NCBI GenBank assembly: GCA_910587375.1
Contig: CAJULR010000038.1
Span: forward strand, 1-20,177
Length of the DNA stretch: 20,177 nucleotides
Source of the DNA: Candidatus Gastranaerophilales bacterium
GTDB lineage: Bacteria > Cyanobacteriota > Vampirovibrionia > Gastranaerophilales > Gastranaerophilaceae
Direction of reading: 5' to 3'
Position 1 is the stretch's first letter; every line of letters begins with the position of its first letter. Both the position numbers and the translations under genes were made by a program. The notes below the pieces were generated by a model that worked only from the letters and a program-made list of their open reading frames with translations, made no database searches and was not told the DNA's origin. Of the stretch, positions 8,081 to 15,140 are shown one piece after another.

Positions 8081-8880
8081 GTTTCAGTTTCTCCTCTTAG
8101 AATTTGCAGCATTTTAGTCTTATCCTTAGATTTCATCAGGGTTTCGCCGATTAGAACGGCCGAAACATTGTTATCTTGGAGTTTTTTAATATCTTCATTG
8201 GTCTTAATCCCACTCTCTGAAACAAATACAACGTCGCGCGGAGCCATTTTTCTTAGTCGTAGCGTGGTATTTAGGTCAACTTCAAAATTTTTCAAATTGC
8301 GATTATTTACCCCTAAAATTTTGGCATTTGCTCGAAGTGCTCTCTCCACTTCGCTTTCGGTGTGAGTTTCAACGATGGCATCCAGGCCCAGAGCGGCTGC
8401 ACACCCCATAAATTTCGAAATTTGGGCCTCCGTTAGAAGAGCAGCTATCAAAAGCACTGCTGACGCGCCTTTCAACCGCGCAACGTAAATTTGATATTCA
8501 TCAATCGTGAAATCCTTACGCAGGAGCGGGGTTTGGACGTTCTCTGAAATCTCTTTCAGGTATTCGTTGCAACCTTGGAAAAAATATGGCTCCGTCAAGA
8601 CCGAAATTGCTGCTGCACCTGCTTTTTCGTATTCTTTTGCTATTTCTACATAGGGAAAATCCTCTGCAATCAAGCCTTTTGAGGGAGAAGCTTTTTTAAC
8701 TTCGCATATAAAGGCCATTTCGCCCTTTTTGTTAAATTCTTTAATTGATTTTTCCAGCCTGAATTCTTCGCGGGCAGGGAGTGCTGAAACCTCTTCTATC
8801 AAGGCTTTTAGAGGTTTAACTTTTTTTGCCTCATCAACCCTTTCTTTTGTCTTAAGGGCGATTTTTTCAAGTATATTCAT
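8077..8880 (-). CDS. trpC: Indole-3-glycerol phosphate synthase
   Basis: TrpC closes the ring of CdRP to indole-3-glycerol phosphate with loss of CO2 and water. It is a stand-alone enzyme of 267 residues, not fused to TrpF as in enterobacteria. The active-site set is visible: FICEVKKASPSKG carrying E60, K62 and S65-P-S; LLRKDF with K122; IVET with E171; GVNNRNL; and VSESGI with E222. The spacing E60/K122/E171 matches the family. The ATG at 8880 overlaps the trpD stop as ATGA and the stop overlaps the trpF TTG start, so the gene sits within a chain of coupled cistrons. Confidence 0.97.
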   Translation of the reverse strand: MNILEKIALKTKERVDEAKKVKPLKALIEEVSALPAREEFRLEKSIKEFNKKGEMAFICEVKKASPSKGLIAEDFPYVEIAKEYEKAGAAAISVLTEPYFFQGCNEYLKEISENVQTPLLRKDFTIDEYQIYVARLKGASAVLLIAALLTEAQISKFMGCAAALGLDAIVETHTESEVERALRANAKILGVNNRNLKNFEVDLNTTLRLRKMAPRDVVFVSESGIKTNEDIKKLQDNNVSAVLIGETLMKSKDKTKMLQILRGETET

Positions 8881-9917
8881 TGTTTCGCCTCCTTTGAACT
8901 ATGTGACAAAGAAGTAAATGTTTCCAATGTTTTTTGTGCAAAACCATTGTCCAGAGAGGCTTTTGCAAGTTCAACCCCTTCTTTTATATCTTTCGCAAGC
9001 CCTGTAATGTAGATGGCTAAAGCAGCATTAAGCACCGCCACATCACGTTTTGCGCCCTTTTCTTTACCCGAAAAAATATCTTTTATAATTTGCGCATTTT
9101 CTTTGGCGTCACCCCCCTGGATATCCACTAGTGTTGCGGTTTTCAGGTTAAAATCTTGGGGTTTGATTTTGTATGAAATAATTTTAGAATCTTTAATTTC
9201 AGAAATTGAAGTTTGCCCGCAAATTGTTGCCTCGTCAAGCCCATCGGCCCCATGAAGAGTCATACCGCGAGTGATACCAAGGTTTTTAAGGACATTGGCT
9301 ATAGGTTCGGTTAATTTTTCATCATAGACACCAATTAGCTGCATTTTAGTGTGGGCGGGGTTTACAAGTGGACCAAGGATGTTAAAAAGTGTCCTAATGC
9401 CAATTTCATGCCTTATGTGTGCCACAAAACTCATACAGGGGTGGTAATTTGGCGCAAAAAGAAAACAAATTCCTATTTTTTTGAGTATTGAAAGATTTTC
9501 TTTCGGTGTCAGATTAATGTTTGCGCCAAGTGCCTCGAGGACATCTGCTGCGCCTGATTTGCTTGATACAGAGCGATTTCCGTGTTTTGCAACCTTGCAA
9601 CCCGCGCCTGTGGCTATAAAAGCAGATGTTGTTGAAATGTTAAATGTGCCTGTGCAATCCCCTCCAGTGCCCACTATATCAATAGTTTCGGGGATTTTTG
9701 TATCAAGCGGTATACACTTGCTTTTCATAATTTCTGCCGCAGCCGTAATCTCCTCTACTGTTTCGCCTTTGGCCCTTAGGGCTGTCAAAAATGAGGCTAT
9801 TTGAGCGTCTGTGGCTTTACCTCTTGTGATTTGTTCTATAACTTCCTGAACCTCAATGGCCGCAAGGTTTTCAAGGTCTATAATTTTTGAAATTGCTTTT
9901 ACAATTGGTGTTTTCAT
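8877..9917 (-). CDS. trpD: Anthranilate phosphoribosyltransferase
   Basis: TrpD transfers phosphoribose from PRPP to anthranilate. The 346-residue protein is full length. It carries the PRPP-binding GTGGD loop (residues 83-87), the long signature KHGNRSVSSKSG...DVLEALG (111-131), RTLFNILGPLVNP (175-187), and the metal-binding pair D228-E229 in HGADGLDE. It is not fused to a TrpG domain. The ATG at 9917 lies 26 bases after trpG ends and lacks a clear Shine-Dalgarno sequence. This is the largest gap between genes of the operon. The stop overlaps trpC (ATGA). Confidence 0.97.
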   Translation of the reverse strand: MKTPIVKAISKIIDLENLAAIEVQEVIEQITRGKATDAQIASFLTALRAKGETVEEITAAAEIMKSKCIPLDTKIPETIDIVGTGGDCTGTFNISTTSAFIATGAGCKVAKHGNRSVSSKSGAADVLEALGANINLTPKENLSILKKIGICFLFAPNYHPCMSFVAHIRHEIGIRTLFNILGPLVNPAHTKMQLIGVYDEKLTEPIANVLKNLGITRGMTLHGADGLDEATICGQTSISEIKDSKIISYKIKPQDFNLKTATLVDIQGGDAKENAQIIKDIFSGKEKGAKRDVAVLNAALAIYITGLAKDIKEGVELAKASLDNGFAQKTLETFTSLSHSSKEAKQ

Positions 9918-9943
9918 AGTTTTGTGCCATATATATCGATTAG

Positions 9944-10528
9944 TTATGTATTGATAATATCAAGAAAATTTTTTGCCATTTTCTCGCCGTCCTGCGTAAG
10001 GACGGATTCCGGGTGGAATTGTAGGCCGTAAATATTGTATTTAGAGTGTTTTACGCCCATAATTGTGCCATCATCACATCTTGCTGTGGTTTCCAATTCT
10101 TCAGGCAGTGATTGTTTTTCAGCCACAAGTGAATGGTATCTTGCAACTTTTATACGTGTTTTGAGGCCTTTAAAAATTTGCGAATCAGTATTCACCGTAA
10201 TTTCAGAGGTTTTTCCGTGCATAATTGTGTCTGCATATGTGATTTTGCCTCCAAAGGCCTCGCAAATTGCCTGGTGACCAAGACATATGCCTAAAATCGG
10301 CAGTTTATCTTTAAAATATTTTATGACATCTATGCAAACACCAGCCTCGCTTGGCTTTCCGGGGCCCGGAGATATGATGATTGCCGCCGGAGCCAGATTT
10401 TCAATTTCTTGGGGCGTTTTTTCGTTATTCCTAATAACCTCGATATCAGGGCGAATTGAACCTATGAGCTGATAGAGGTTGTATGAAAAGCTGTCAAAAT
10501 TGTCAATCAAAAGAACGTGTCCAGCCAC
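9944..10528 (-). CDS. trpG: Anthranilate synthase component II (glutamine amidotransferase)
   Basis: TrpG hydrolyses glutamine and passes ammonia to TrpE for anthranilate synthesis. It is a class I amidotransferase with the oxyanion region SPGPGKP, the nucleophile in GICLGHQA (C82 in this 194-residue form) and the His-Glu pair in LQFHPESV (H172, E174). I place the start at GTG 10528, one base after the trpE stop. GAGGTG lies four bases upstream, and the product then begins MAGHVLLIDNFDSF like other TrpG proteins. A longer in-frame extension reaching back to 10555 into trpE would add nine unlikely residues. The enzyme may also serve PabB, as in some bacteria with a single amidotransferase; no second copy is in the window. 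Confidence 0.95.
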   Translation of the reverse strand: MAGHVLLIDNFDSFSYNLYQLIGSIRPDIEVIRNNEKTPQEIENLAPAAIIISPGPGKPSEAGVCIDVIKYFKDKLPILGICLGHQAICEAFGGKITYADTIMHGKTSEITVNTDSQIFKGLKTRIKVARYHSLVAEKQSLPEELETTARCDDGTIMGVKHSKYNIYGLQFHPESVLTQDGEKMAKNFLDIINT

Positions 10529-10529
10529 T

Positions 10530-11999
10530 CTACACCTCGCTTTCAGAGATTTCAAGCGCCTTTAAGATGGCTCTTGATTTGTTTTCGCACTCTTTGTATT
10601 CCATTTTGGGAACGCTGTCGGCAACTATCCCTGCACCAACCCTTACAAAGACTTTGCCGTTTTTCTTGAATGCAAGGCGAATTCCGATACAGGTGTCCAT
10701 ATTGCCCGTAAAATCGAGATATCCGACTGCACCGCCATAAATTCCACGCTTGTTATTTTCAAGTTCGTTGATAATTTGGCAAGCTCTGAATTTTGGGGCG
10801 CCCGAAAGTGTTCCTGCGGGAAGGATTGAGCCCATCGCGTCAAGCGCTGTTTTATCGTCTTTGATGTCGCCGGTTACGGTTGAACCTATGTGCATAACGT
10901 GTGAAAAGCGCTCTATTGTCATATATTTTTCCACTTTTACAGTGTTAAATTTGGCAATCCGGCCGATGTCATTTCGTCCTAAATCCACAAGCATATTGTG
11001 TTCTGCAAGCTCTTTTTCATCTGAAAGCAGGTCTAGTTCAAGCTTTTTGTCTTCTTCTTCCGTGGCGCCGCGTTTTCTTGTGCCTGCAAGCGGGAAAGTA
11101 TAAAGTTTTCCATTCTCAAGTTTTACAAGGGTTTCGGGCGAAGCACCGGCGATTTCAACATCGTCGCTTCCAAAGTAAAACATATAAGGCGAGGGGTTGA
11201 TTGTCCTTAAAACCCTGTAGGTGTTGAGTAATTCGCCTGAAAAATCTGCCTCAAAGCGGTTTGAAAGGACAACCTGGAAAATATCACCTTCTTTTATGTA
11301 ATATTTGGCCTTTTCCACCATTTTGCAATATTCATCATGGCTAAAAAGCGGCCTGAACGGAGATTTTAGCTTTCCTGGTCTGATTTTTTTTGCTTTGCCT
11401 GTTTTTATAAGCTTAGCAAGGGCCAAAAGCTCTTTTGTTGCACGTTTATAGTTTTTTTCAATGTCATCTGTTTTGATATTTACGATTAAAATGATTTTTT
11501 GACGCTTGTTATCAAAGGCGATAATCTTGTCAAACAGCATTAAATCAACATCTTTGAAGTTTTCAACGTCATTTGCGTCCAAATTTAATTCGGGCTCAAA
11601 ATATTTTATAAAATCGTAGGCAAAATATCCGACAAGACCGCCCGTAAAAGTAGGCAGGAAGTCGAATTTCGGGCTTTTGTGGTCTTCAATTATCTTATTT
11701 ATAATATCCTGTGGTTTTTTACACTCAAATTTTTCTGTTTTTTTGCCCTCTTTTATTTGCATGAGGCCGTTTTGGCAGGTGATTTCCATTTTGGGTTTAA
11801 ACCCTAAAAATGAATATCTACCCCAATTTTCAGCTTTTTCAACACTTTCAAGCAAAAAACAGTGGTTGTCATTGTTTTTTAATATTTTTAAGACTTCAAT
11901 CGGGGTTTTAATGTCCGAAAAAATCTCCATAGAAACAGGAATTACCTTAAAATTTCCGTTCGAGTATTGTTTTGCTTCGTCTAAATTTGGTTTAAACAT
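10530..11999 (-). CDS. trpE: Anthranilate synthase component I
   Basis: TrpE converts chorismate and ammonia to anthranilate, the committed step of tryptophan synthesis. The 489-residue protein has the N-terminal regulatory motif LLES (49-52), the tryptophan-binding region of feedback-inhibited TrpE. The chorismate-binding domain shows PLAGTR (303-308), DLGRNDIGR (339-347), LPAGTLSGAPK (393-403) and GAGIVADS (455-462), followed by MEYKECENK with the conserved glutamate. The TrpE identity rather than PabB is supported by the operon. The ATG at 11999 has GGGGAG four bases upstream. It is the first gene of the operon, one base before trpG. Feedback inhibition is expected from the LLES motif; transcriptional control is discussed with the leader hairpin. 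Confidence 0.97.
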   Translation of the reverse strand: MFKPNLDEAKQYSNGNFKVIPVSMEIFSDIKTPIEVLKILKNNDNHCFLLESVEKAENWGRYSFLGFKPKMEITCQNGLMQIKEGKKTEKFECKKPQDIINKIIEDHKSPKFDFLPTFTGGLVGYFAYDFIKYFEPELNLDANDVENFKDVDLMLFDKIIAFDNKRQKIILIVNIKTDDIEKNYKRATKELLALAKLIKTGKAKKIRPGKLKSPFRPLFSHDEYCKMVEKAKYYIKEGDIFQVVLSNRFEADFSGELLNTYRVLRTINPSPYMFYFGSDDVEIAGASPETLVKLENGKLYTFPLAGTRKRGATEEEDKKLELDLLSDEKELAEHNMLVDLGRNDIGRIAKFNTVKVEKYMTIERFSHVMHIGSTVTGDIKDDKTALDAMGSILPAGTLSGAPKFRACQIINELENNKRGIYGGAVGYLDFTGNMDTCIGIRLAFKKNGKVFVRVGAGIVADSVPKMEYKECENKSRAILKALEISESEV

Positions 12000-12019
12000 A
12001 TATCTCCCCAGTGGTTTCT

Positions 12020-12041
12020 TTTGGCCAAATTTCAGGCCAAA
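12020..12041 (-). promoter_or_regulatory. Inverted repeat in the trp operon leader
   Basis: A perfect 7-bp inverted repeat, TTTGGCC / GGCCAAA with an 8-base spacer, lies between the predicted trp transcription start (about 12056) and trpE. No T-run follows it in the transcribed direction, so it is not an intrinsic terminator by itself. No leader peptide with tryptophan codons is visible. It may be an operator or a structure acting on trpE translation, because it ends about ten bases before the trpE Shine-Dalgarno sequence. Confidence 0.4.
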
Positions 12042-12062
12042 GACTCCCCTATAAGCTAAATT

Positions 12063-12091
12063 ATTATACTACAAAATTTTTTTTATGTATA
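12063..12091 (-). promoter_or_regulatory. Promoter of the trp operon
   Basis: On the minus strand a perfect TATAAT (12068-12063) is preceded after exactly 17 bases by TATACA (12091-12086), which matches four of six -35 positions. The predicted start near 12056 gives a leader of about 57 bases to trpE. The -35 overlaps the -10 of the plus-strand tRNA promoter. Confidence 0.6.
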
Positions 12092-12093
12092 AT
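12088..12093 (+). promoter_or_regulatory. -10 element of the tRNA-Thr promoter
   Basis: TATAAT sits 16 bases before the 5' end of the tRNA. The -35 position 17 bases upstream (TATACT, 12065-12070) is a poor match and overlaps the -10 of the trp promoter. Confidence 0.5.
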
Positions 12094-12109
12094 ATTGGTG
12101 TATTTTCAT

Positions 12110-12182
12110 GCCGATATAGCTCAGTTGGTAGAGCGGCGCATTCGTAATGCGTAGGTCAAGGGTTCAAGTCCCTTTATCGGCT
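12110..12182 (+). tRNA. tRNA-Thr (anticodon CGT)
   Basis: The 73 bases fold as a normal cloverleaf. The acceptor stem is GCCGATA/TATCGGC, and the D arm GCTC-AGTTGGTA-GAGC. The anticodon stem GCGCA/TGCGT has loop TTCGTAA, putting CGT at 12143-12145. The variable loop is AGGTC, and the T arm AAGGG-TTCAAGT-CCCTT. The discriminator base is T and CCA is not encoded, so it must be added by nucleotidyltransferase. CGT reads the ACG threonine codon. The gene stands alone between the trp promoter and an unknown gene. Confidence 0.97.
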
Positions 12183-12241
12183 TTTCTTATTGGATTTTGG
12201 GCCCTTAAAATTTTAGATGGCAGGCAAGGTGTTTTGTAAAA

Positions 12242-12263
12242 TTTTGTTAATTTTTTGACAAAA
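12242..12263. promoter_or_regulatory. Rex-like inverted repeat upstream of the 12333 gene
   Basis: TTTTGTTAA, four T bases, then TTGACAAAA form an inverted repeat with one mismatch in nine pairs. The core matches TTGTTAA-N4-TTAACAA, the operator described for the NADH-sensing repressor Rex in clostridia, at 13 of 14 positions. It lies 70 bases before the ATG at 12333. The sequence match is direct; binding by Rex is inference. Confidence 0.4.
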
Positions 12264-12332
12264 CCCATGACAATTTTTCTGTGTTTAGGTTTTTGTATAG
12301 TTAAAAACCTTGAAAGTGAGCGGAATTTTGTC

Positions 12333-13487
12333 ATGTTTATAAGCACCAGAGATAGCTTTGTGACCAACACAAAGAGTGATTGCGAAAGAACTCTTCGAAG
12401 AAAAGAAAGAAGGGCCGAAAGGCGCGTATACGGAAACCCTTATATATCAGGCCCTGTGTATACTTACAGGCCTCCGGAAGGCGCAACTATTAAGCCTTTT
12501 GCACCAAAACCCTTAAGTGAAAAAGAAAAAGGCGAAGGAATTTTAAGCAAAATTGGCTCATTCTTTGCTGCTGCTGTAGCTTCCTTGAGCGAGGCAAGCG
12601 AGGCAGAACTTACGCCAAACGTGCATATGAGCGAATCAGATATGCTCATAATACAGTCTATGGAAGAATCTGCGGTTGAATATGAAAGCGAAGAGGCAGC
12701 AAAAGAAGCGCTTAAGGCCACTAAAAAACCGTATCAATCCAAACAAAGCATTAGACGTGCTGAAAAATTGGCTGCAAGAAAGGCTGCAGAAGCCGAACGT
12801 GCAGCACAACAGCCTAGTATTCTTGATATAAAGGACGATGTTGAAGCTGAAGCACGCAAATATAATAGAGAAAAAGCGGAGTTAATTGCTACACTGAACG
12901 GGTTTAAAGATTCCATGCCCAAAAACGGTGCTTTTAGGTATATTGACCCTGAAGTTTATAATGAAATGAGCAATGAAGAATTGTCTGATGTTATCAAACA
13001 GATTAAAATTGAACAAATGTCAGAGAAGATATATAAAACTCCAAACTGGCAAGCATGGGAAGAACTTGAAGAGTATCTTCTTTTCTCTAAAAAGGTTGAT
13101 ATTAAGCAATTTGTAACCCTTCTTAATAAAACAGGAGTTGAATTTGTAAAACCTGTTGAAATGAGAGGGCTTTCGGCTTGGCTTAAAGACGGTAACGCCA
13201 AAAATGCTGGGTTCAGATATAACGATGATGTTGTTCACAATTGGAATATTACTAATTTGAAAACTGCTCTTTTTGAAACTTATCAGCAGGCTTGTATTGA
13301 CGGCGGAAAGCTGGATGAGGATATTAAGCTTGTTTTCCCGAATGGGGATACTACTACTCTTGCAAGCTTCTTGACAAAAGATAAGTTTCTTGAAATTACA
13401 AATATTTCAAAAGAAGAACTGGAACTTCATTTACAATTGCAATCACAAGAGCGCAGGAAAGAAAAAGAACTCAAAAAGGCAAGTTAG
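12333..13487 (+). CDS. Uncharacterised protein with internal duplication (384 residues)
   Basis: This is an intact frame, not recognised. I prefer the ATG at 12333 (MFISTRDSF). A TATAGT -10-like element at 12296-12301 lies just upstream of it, and the 26 possible extra residues back to a TTG at 12255 overlap an operator-like repeat. No start has a strong ribosome site. The protein starts with a basic stretch (LRRKERRAERR), then a proline-rich linker. A short hydrophobic patch follows (SKIGSFFAAAVASL), then an alanine/glutamate/lysine-rich coiled-coil-like segment (about residues 125-185). The C-terminal half carries a duplicated unit built around KN-x2-FRY-x-D-x2-V-x-N, FRY at residues 201-203 and 294-296. 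It ends in a charged helix (QERRKEKELKKAS). No catalytic motif or signal peptide is seen. It stands alone between the tRNA and the flavodiiron gene. Confidence 0.7.
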   Translation: MFISTRDSFVTNTKSDCERTLRRKERRAERRVYGNPYISGPVYTYRPPEGATIKPFAPKPLSEKEKGEGILSKIGSFFAAAVASLSEASEAELTPNVHMSESDMLIIQSMEESAVEYESEEAAKEALKATKKPYQSKQSIRRAEKLAARKAAEAERAAQQPSILDIKDDVEAEARKYNREKAELIATLNGFKDSMPKNGAFRYIDPEVYNEMSNEELSDVIKQIKIEQMSEKIYKTPNWQAWEELEEYLLFSKKVDIKQFVTLLNKTGVEFVKPVEMRGLSAWLKDGNAKNAGFRYNDDVVHNWNITNLKTALFETYQQACIDGGKLDEDIKLVFPNGDTTTLASFLTKDKFLEITNISKEELELHLQLQSQERRKEKELKKAS

Positions 13488-13646
13488 TCACATTTATTTC
13501 TTGCAGGTATTGTGTAGTGCAAATATTGCTTAAAAAATAATTTAAAATTGTCCTTGAATGTTGAATTCGGGGCAATTTTTTGAAAATTTTTTTTCATGTT
13601 AAATTAGAATTAAATGAAACTAATAATTTAAAGGGGATTTTATTTT

Positions 13647-14831
13647 ATGAAATTTAAAGAAATTAAAGAAAATATTTTCTATTGCGGGCTAAACGACGCT
13701 GACAGAGTGATTTTTGATGAATTAATTCCTTTAGAACACGGTACAACTTATAATTCATATCTTGTTCGTGGCAGCGAAAAGACTGCTATAGTTGACACAA
13801 TGTACCCTCCTTTTACCGAAGATTATCTTAAAAATTTGGATGAAGCAGGTGTTACCAATGTTGATTACATTATCGCAAACCACGGCGAACAGGACCATTC
13901 AGGCTCAATTCCCGCTTTGCTTGAAAAATATCCAAGCGCAAAAGTTGTCACAAACGCTAATTGCAAGGGCAATTTAATGGAAATGCTTCTTGTGCCTGAA
14001 GATAGAATTATTGTCATAAAAGATAAAGAAACCCTTTCTCTTGGGGATAAGACCTTTGAATTCATTATGGCGCCCGGCGTACATTGGCCCGATACTATGT
14101 TTTCAAGGCTTGTTGAAGATAATGTTCTTTTCACTTGCGATTTTCTTGGTGCACATCTTCCCTTTGAAGATTTGTATGCAAAGTGTGATGAGGAGCTTAT
14201 TTCCTCTGCTAAGAGATATTATGCGGAAATTATGATGCCATTTCGCCCAATGTGCAAAAAATATGTAAAAATGATTGATGAAATTAAGCCTGAAATCATT
14301 TGTCCAAGCCACGGGCCTTTGTATAATAAGCCTGAATTTATTCTTGATTTATACAGAGATTGGTCTTCAGATGAAGCTAAAAATTTGGTTTTAATTCCCT
14401 ATGTTTCAATGTATAAAAGTGTTGAAGAGATGGCTTTTTATGTGAAAGAAAAGCTTGAGGCAAAAGGAGTTAAGGCGCTTTGCTTTGATATTATAGAAAG
14501 CGATTTGGGCGACATTGCAATGAATCTTGTGGACGCTGCAACTATTATCATTGGCGTTTCTATGGTGCTTGCAAGCCCGCACCCTGCCGCTGCAAACGTT
14601 GCATATATTGCAAACCTTTTGAAGCCAAAGGCTAAATTTGCCTCATTTATCGGCTCTTTTGGCTGGGGCGGAGATTTGTTCGGAAAACTGGGCGGCATGC
14701 TCCCGAATTTAAAAGTAGAAATTATTGAGCCTGTTTTAGTTAAGGGAAAACCTGAAAAGAAAGATTTTGAAGCGCTTGATACCCTTGTAAATTCTGTGTT
14801 TGAGGCGCATAAAAAATCTGGTCTTATTTAA
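13647..14831 (+). CDS. Flavodiiron protein, FprA-type A flavoprotein
   Basis: Class A flavodiiron proteins reduce O2 to water, or NO to N2O, at a non-heme diiron site next to FMN, protecting anaerobes from oxidative or nitrosative stress. The metallo-beta-lactamase-like domain (about residues 1-245) has the full ligand set: H79-x-E81-x-D83-H84 in NHGEQDHSG, H146 in GVHWPDTM, D165 in TCDFLGAH, and H222 in PSHGP. The flavodoxin-like domain follows (about 250-394), with its FMN phosphate loop at YVSMYKSVEEMA and the FGWGGD loop. At 394 residues there is no rubredoxin or flavin-reductase extension, so an external rubredoxin or similar donor is needed. AAAGGGG lies ten bases before the ATG, a rather long spacing. 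The context beside a hydrogenase-maturase-bearing region fits O2 protection of an anaerobe. Confidence 0.93.
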   Translation: MKFKEIKENIFYCGLNDADRVIFDELIPLEHGTTYNSYLVRGSEKTAIVDTMYPPFTEDYLKNLDEAGVTNVDYIIANHGEQDHSGSIPALLEKYPSAKVVTNANCKGNLMEMLLVPEDRIIVIKDKETLSLGDKTFEFIMAPGVHWPDTMFSRLVEDNVLFTCDFLGAHLPFEDLYAKCDEELISSAKRYYAEIMMPFRPMCKKYVKMIDEIKPEIICPSHGPLYNKPEFILDLYRDWSSDEAKNLVLIPYVSMYKSVEEMAFYVKEKLEAKGVKALCFDIIESDLGDIAMNLVDAATIIIGVSMVLASPHPAAANVAYIANLLKPKAKFASFIGSFGWGGDLFGKLGGMLPNLKVEIIEPVLVKGKPEKKDFEALDTLVNSVFEAHKKSGLI

Positions 14832-14862
14832 CCTTAAAAAAGACTTGTCTATAAAAAACTTT

Positions 14863-14928
14863 TTTGATATTATCGGTTCTGCGCCTAAAGCTTATTAAAA
14901 AGTTTTGGCGCAGCACACGATTATCAAA
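14863..14928. repeat. Long imperfect inverted repeat 3' of the flavodiiron gene
   Basis: Arms 14863-14885 and 14907-14928 pair as TTTGATA...TCG...CTGCGCC against GGCGCAG...CGA...TATCAAA with small internal mismatches. The 21-base centre pairs further (AAAGCTT with AAGTTTT, one G-U), leaving a loop of about six bases. There is no T-run after either arm, so it is not a standard intrinsic terminator. It may stabilise the flavodiiron mRNA 3' end or be a small structured RNA or repeat unit. Confidence 0.55.
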
Positions 14929-15035
14929 TAGAGAGAAACTAAGGTTAATTCCTTTGGTTAATGTATTTATTTCTTGTTTTGTGCGATTAGGTGTATAAGG
15001 CTTTTGTGTTGCCGTATTGTTGTTTTTTGTATTGG

Positions 15036-15059
15036 TTTTGTTAAAAAAAGTTAACAAAA
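15036..15059. promoter_or_regulatory. Perfect TTTTGTTAA/TTAACAAAA inverted repeat upstream of the glycogen-synthase-like gene
   Basis: Nine-base arms pair perfectly across a six-base spacer (AAAAAG). The inner seven bases are the Rex half-sites TTGTTAA and TTAACAA, but the spacer is six, not the usual four. A further GTTTACAAAG follows at 15060-15069. A TATAGT element lies 46 bases downstream. It is probably an operator; a transcript hairpin is the alternative. Confidence 0.45.
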
Positions 15060-15140
15060 GTTTACAAAGAACTGGCAATTTAATTCCTTTACATGTTTTG
15101 TGTATATAGTTTCATATGTGTTGTTATAGGTAGTGTTTTT

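Larger units (their letters stand above)
14832..15140. other. 309-base non-coding gap with hairpin and repeat structures
   Basis: This gap between the flavodiiron gene and the glycogen-synthase-like gene holds a 66-base imperfect inverted repeat (14863-14928), a perfect 9-bp inverted repeat (15036-15059) and a TATAGT -10-like element (15105-15110), 36 bases before the ATG at 15141. An 84-codon minus-strand frame across it looks non-coding. Confidence 0.6.

Noticed and set aside
619..13605. TGTTAAATT recurring upstream of the 734 gene, hydG and the flavodiiron gene
   Set aside because: The same word also occurs inside trp coding sequences, so in AT-rich DNA it is probably chance.
14824..15078. 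An 84-codon minus-strand frame across the gap after the flavodiiron gene, with TTG start and AAAGGA upstream
   Set aside because: The product is a basic low-complexity string rich in N, T and K, the frame overlaps the flavodiiron 3' end, and it contains both inverted repeats. It looks like non-coding DNA.
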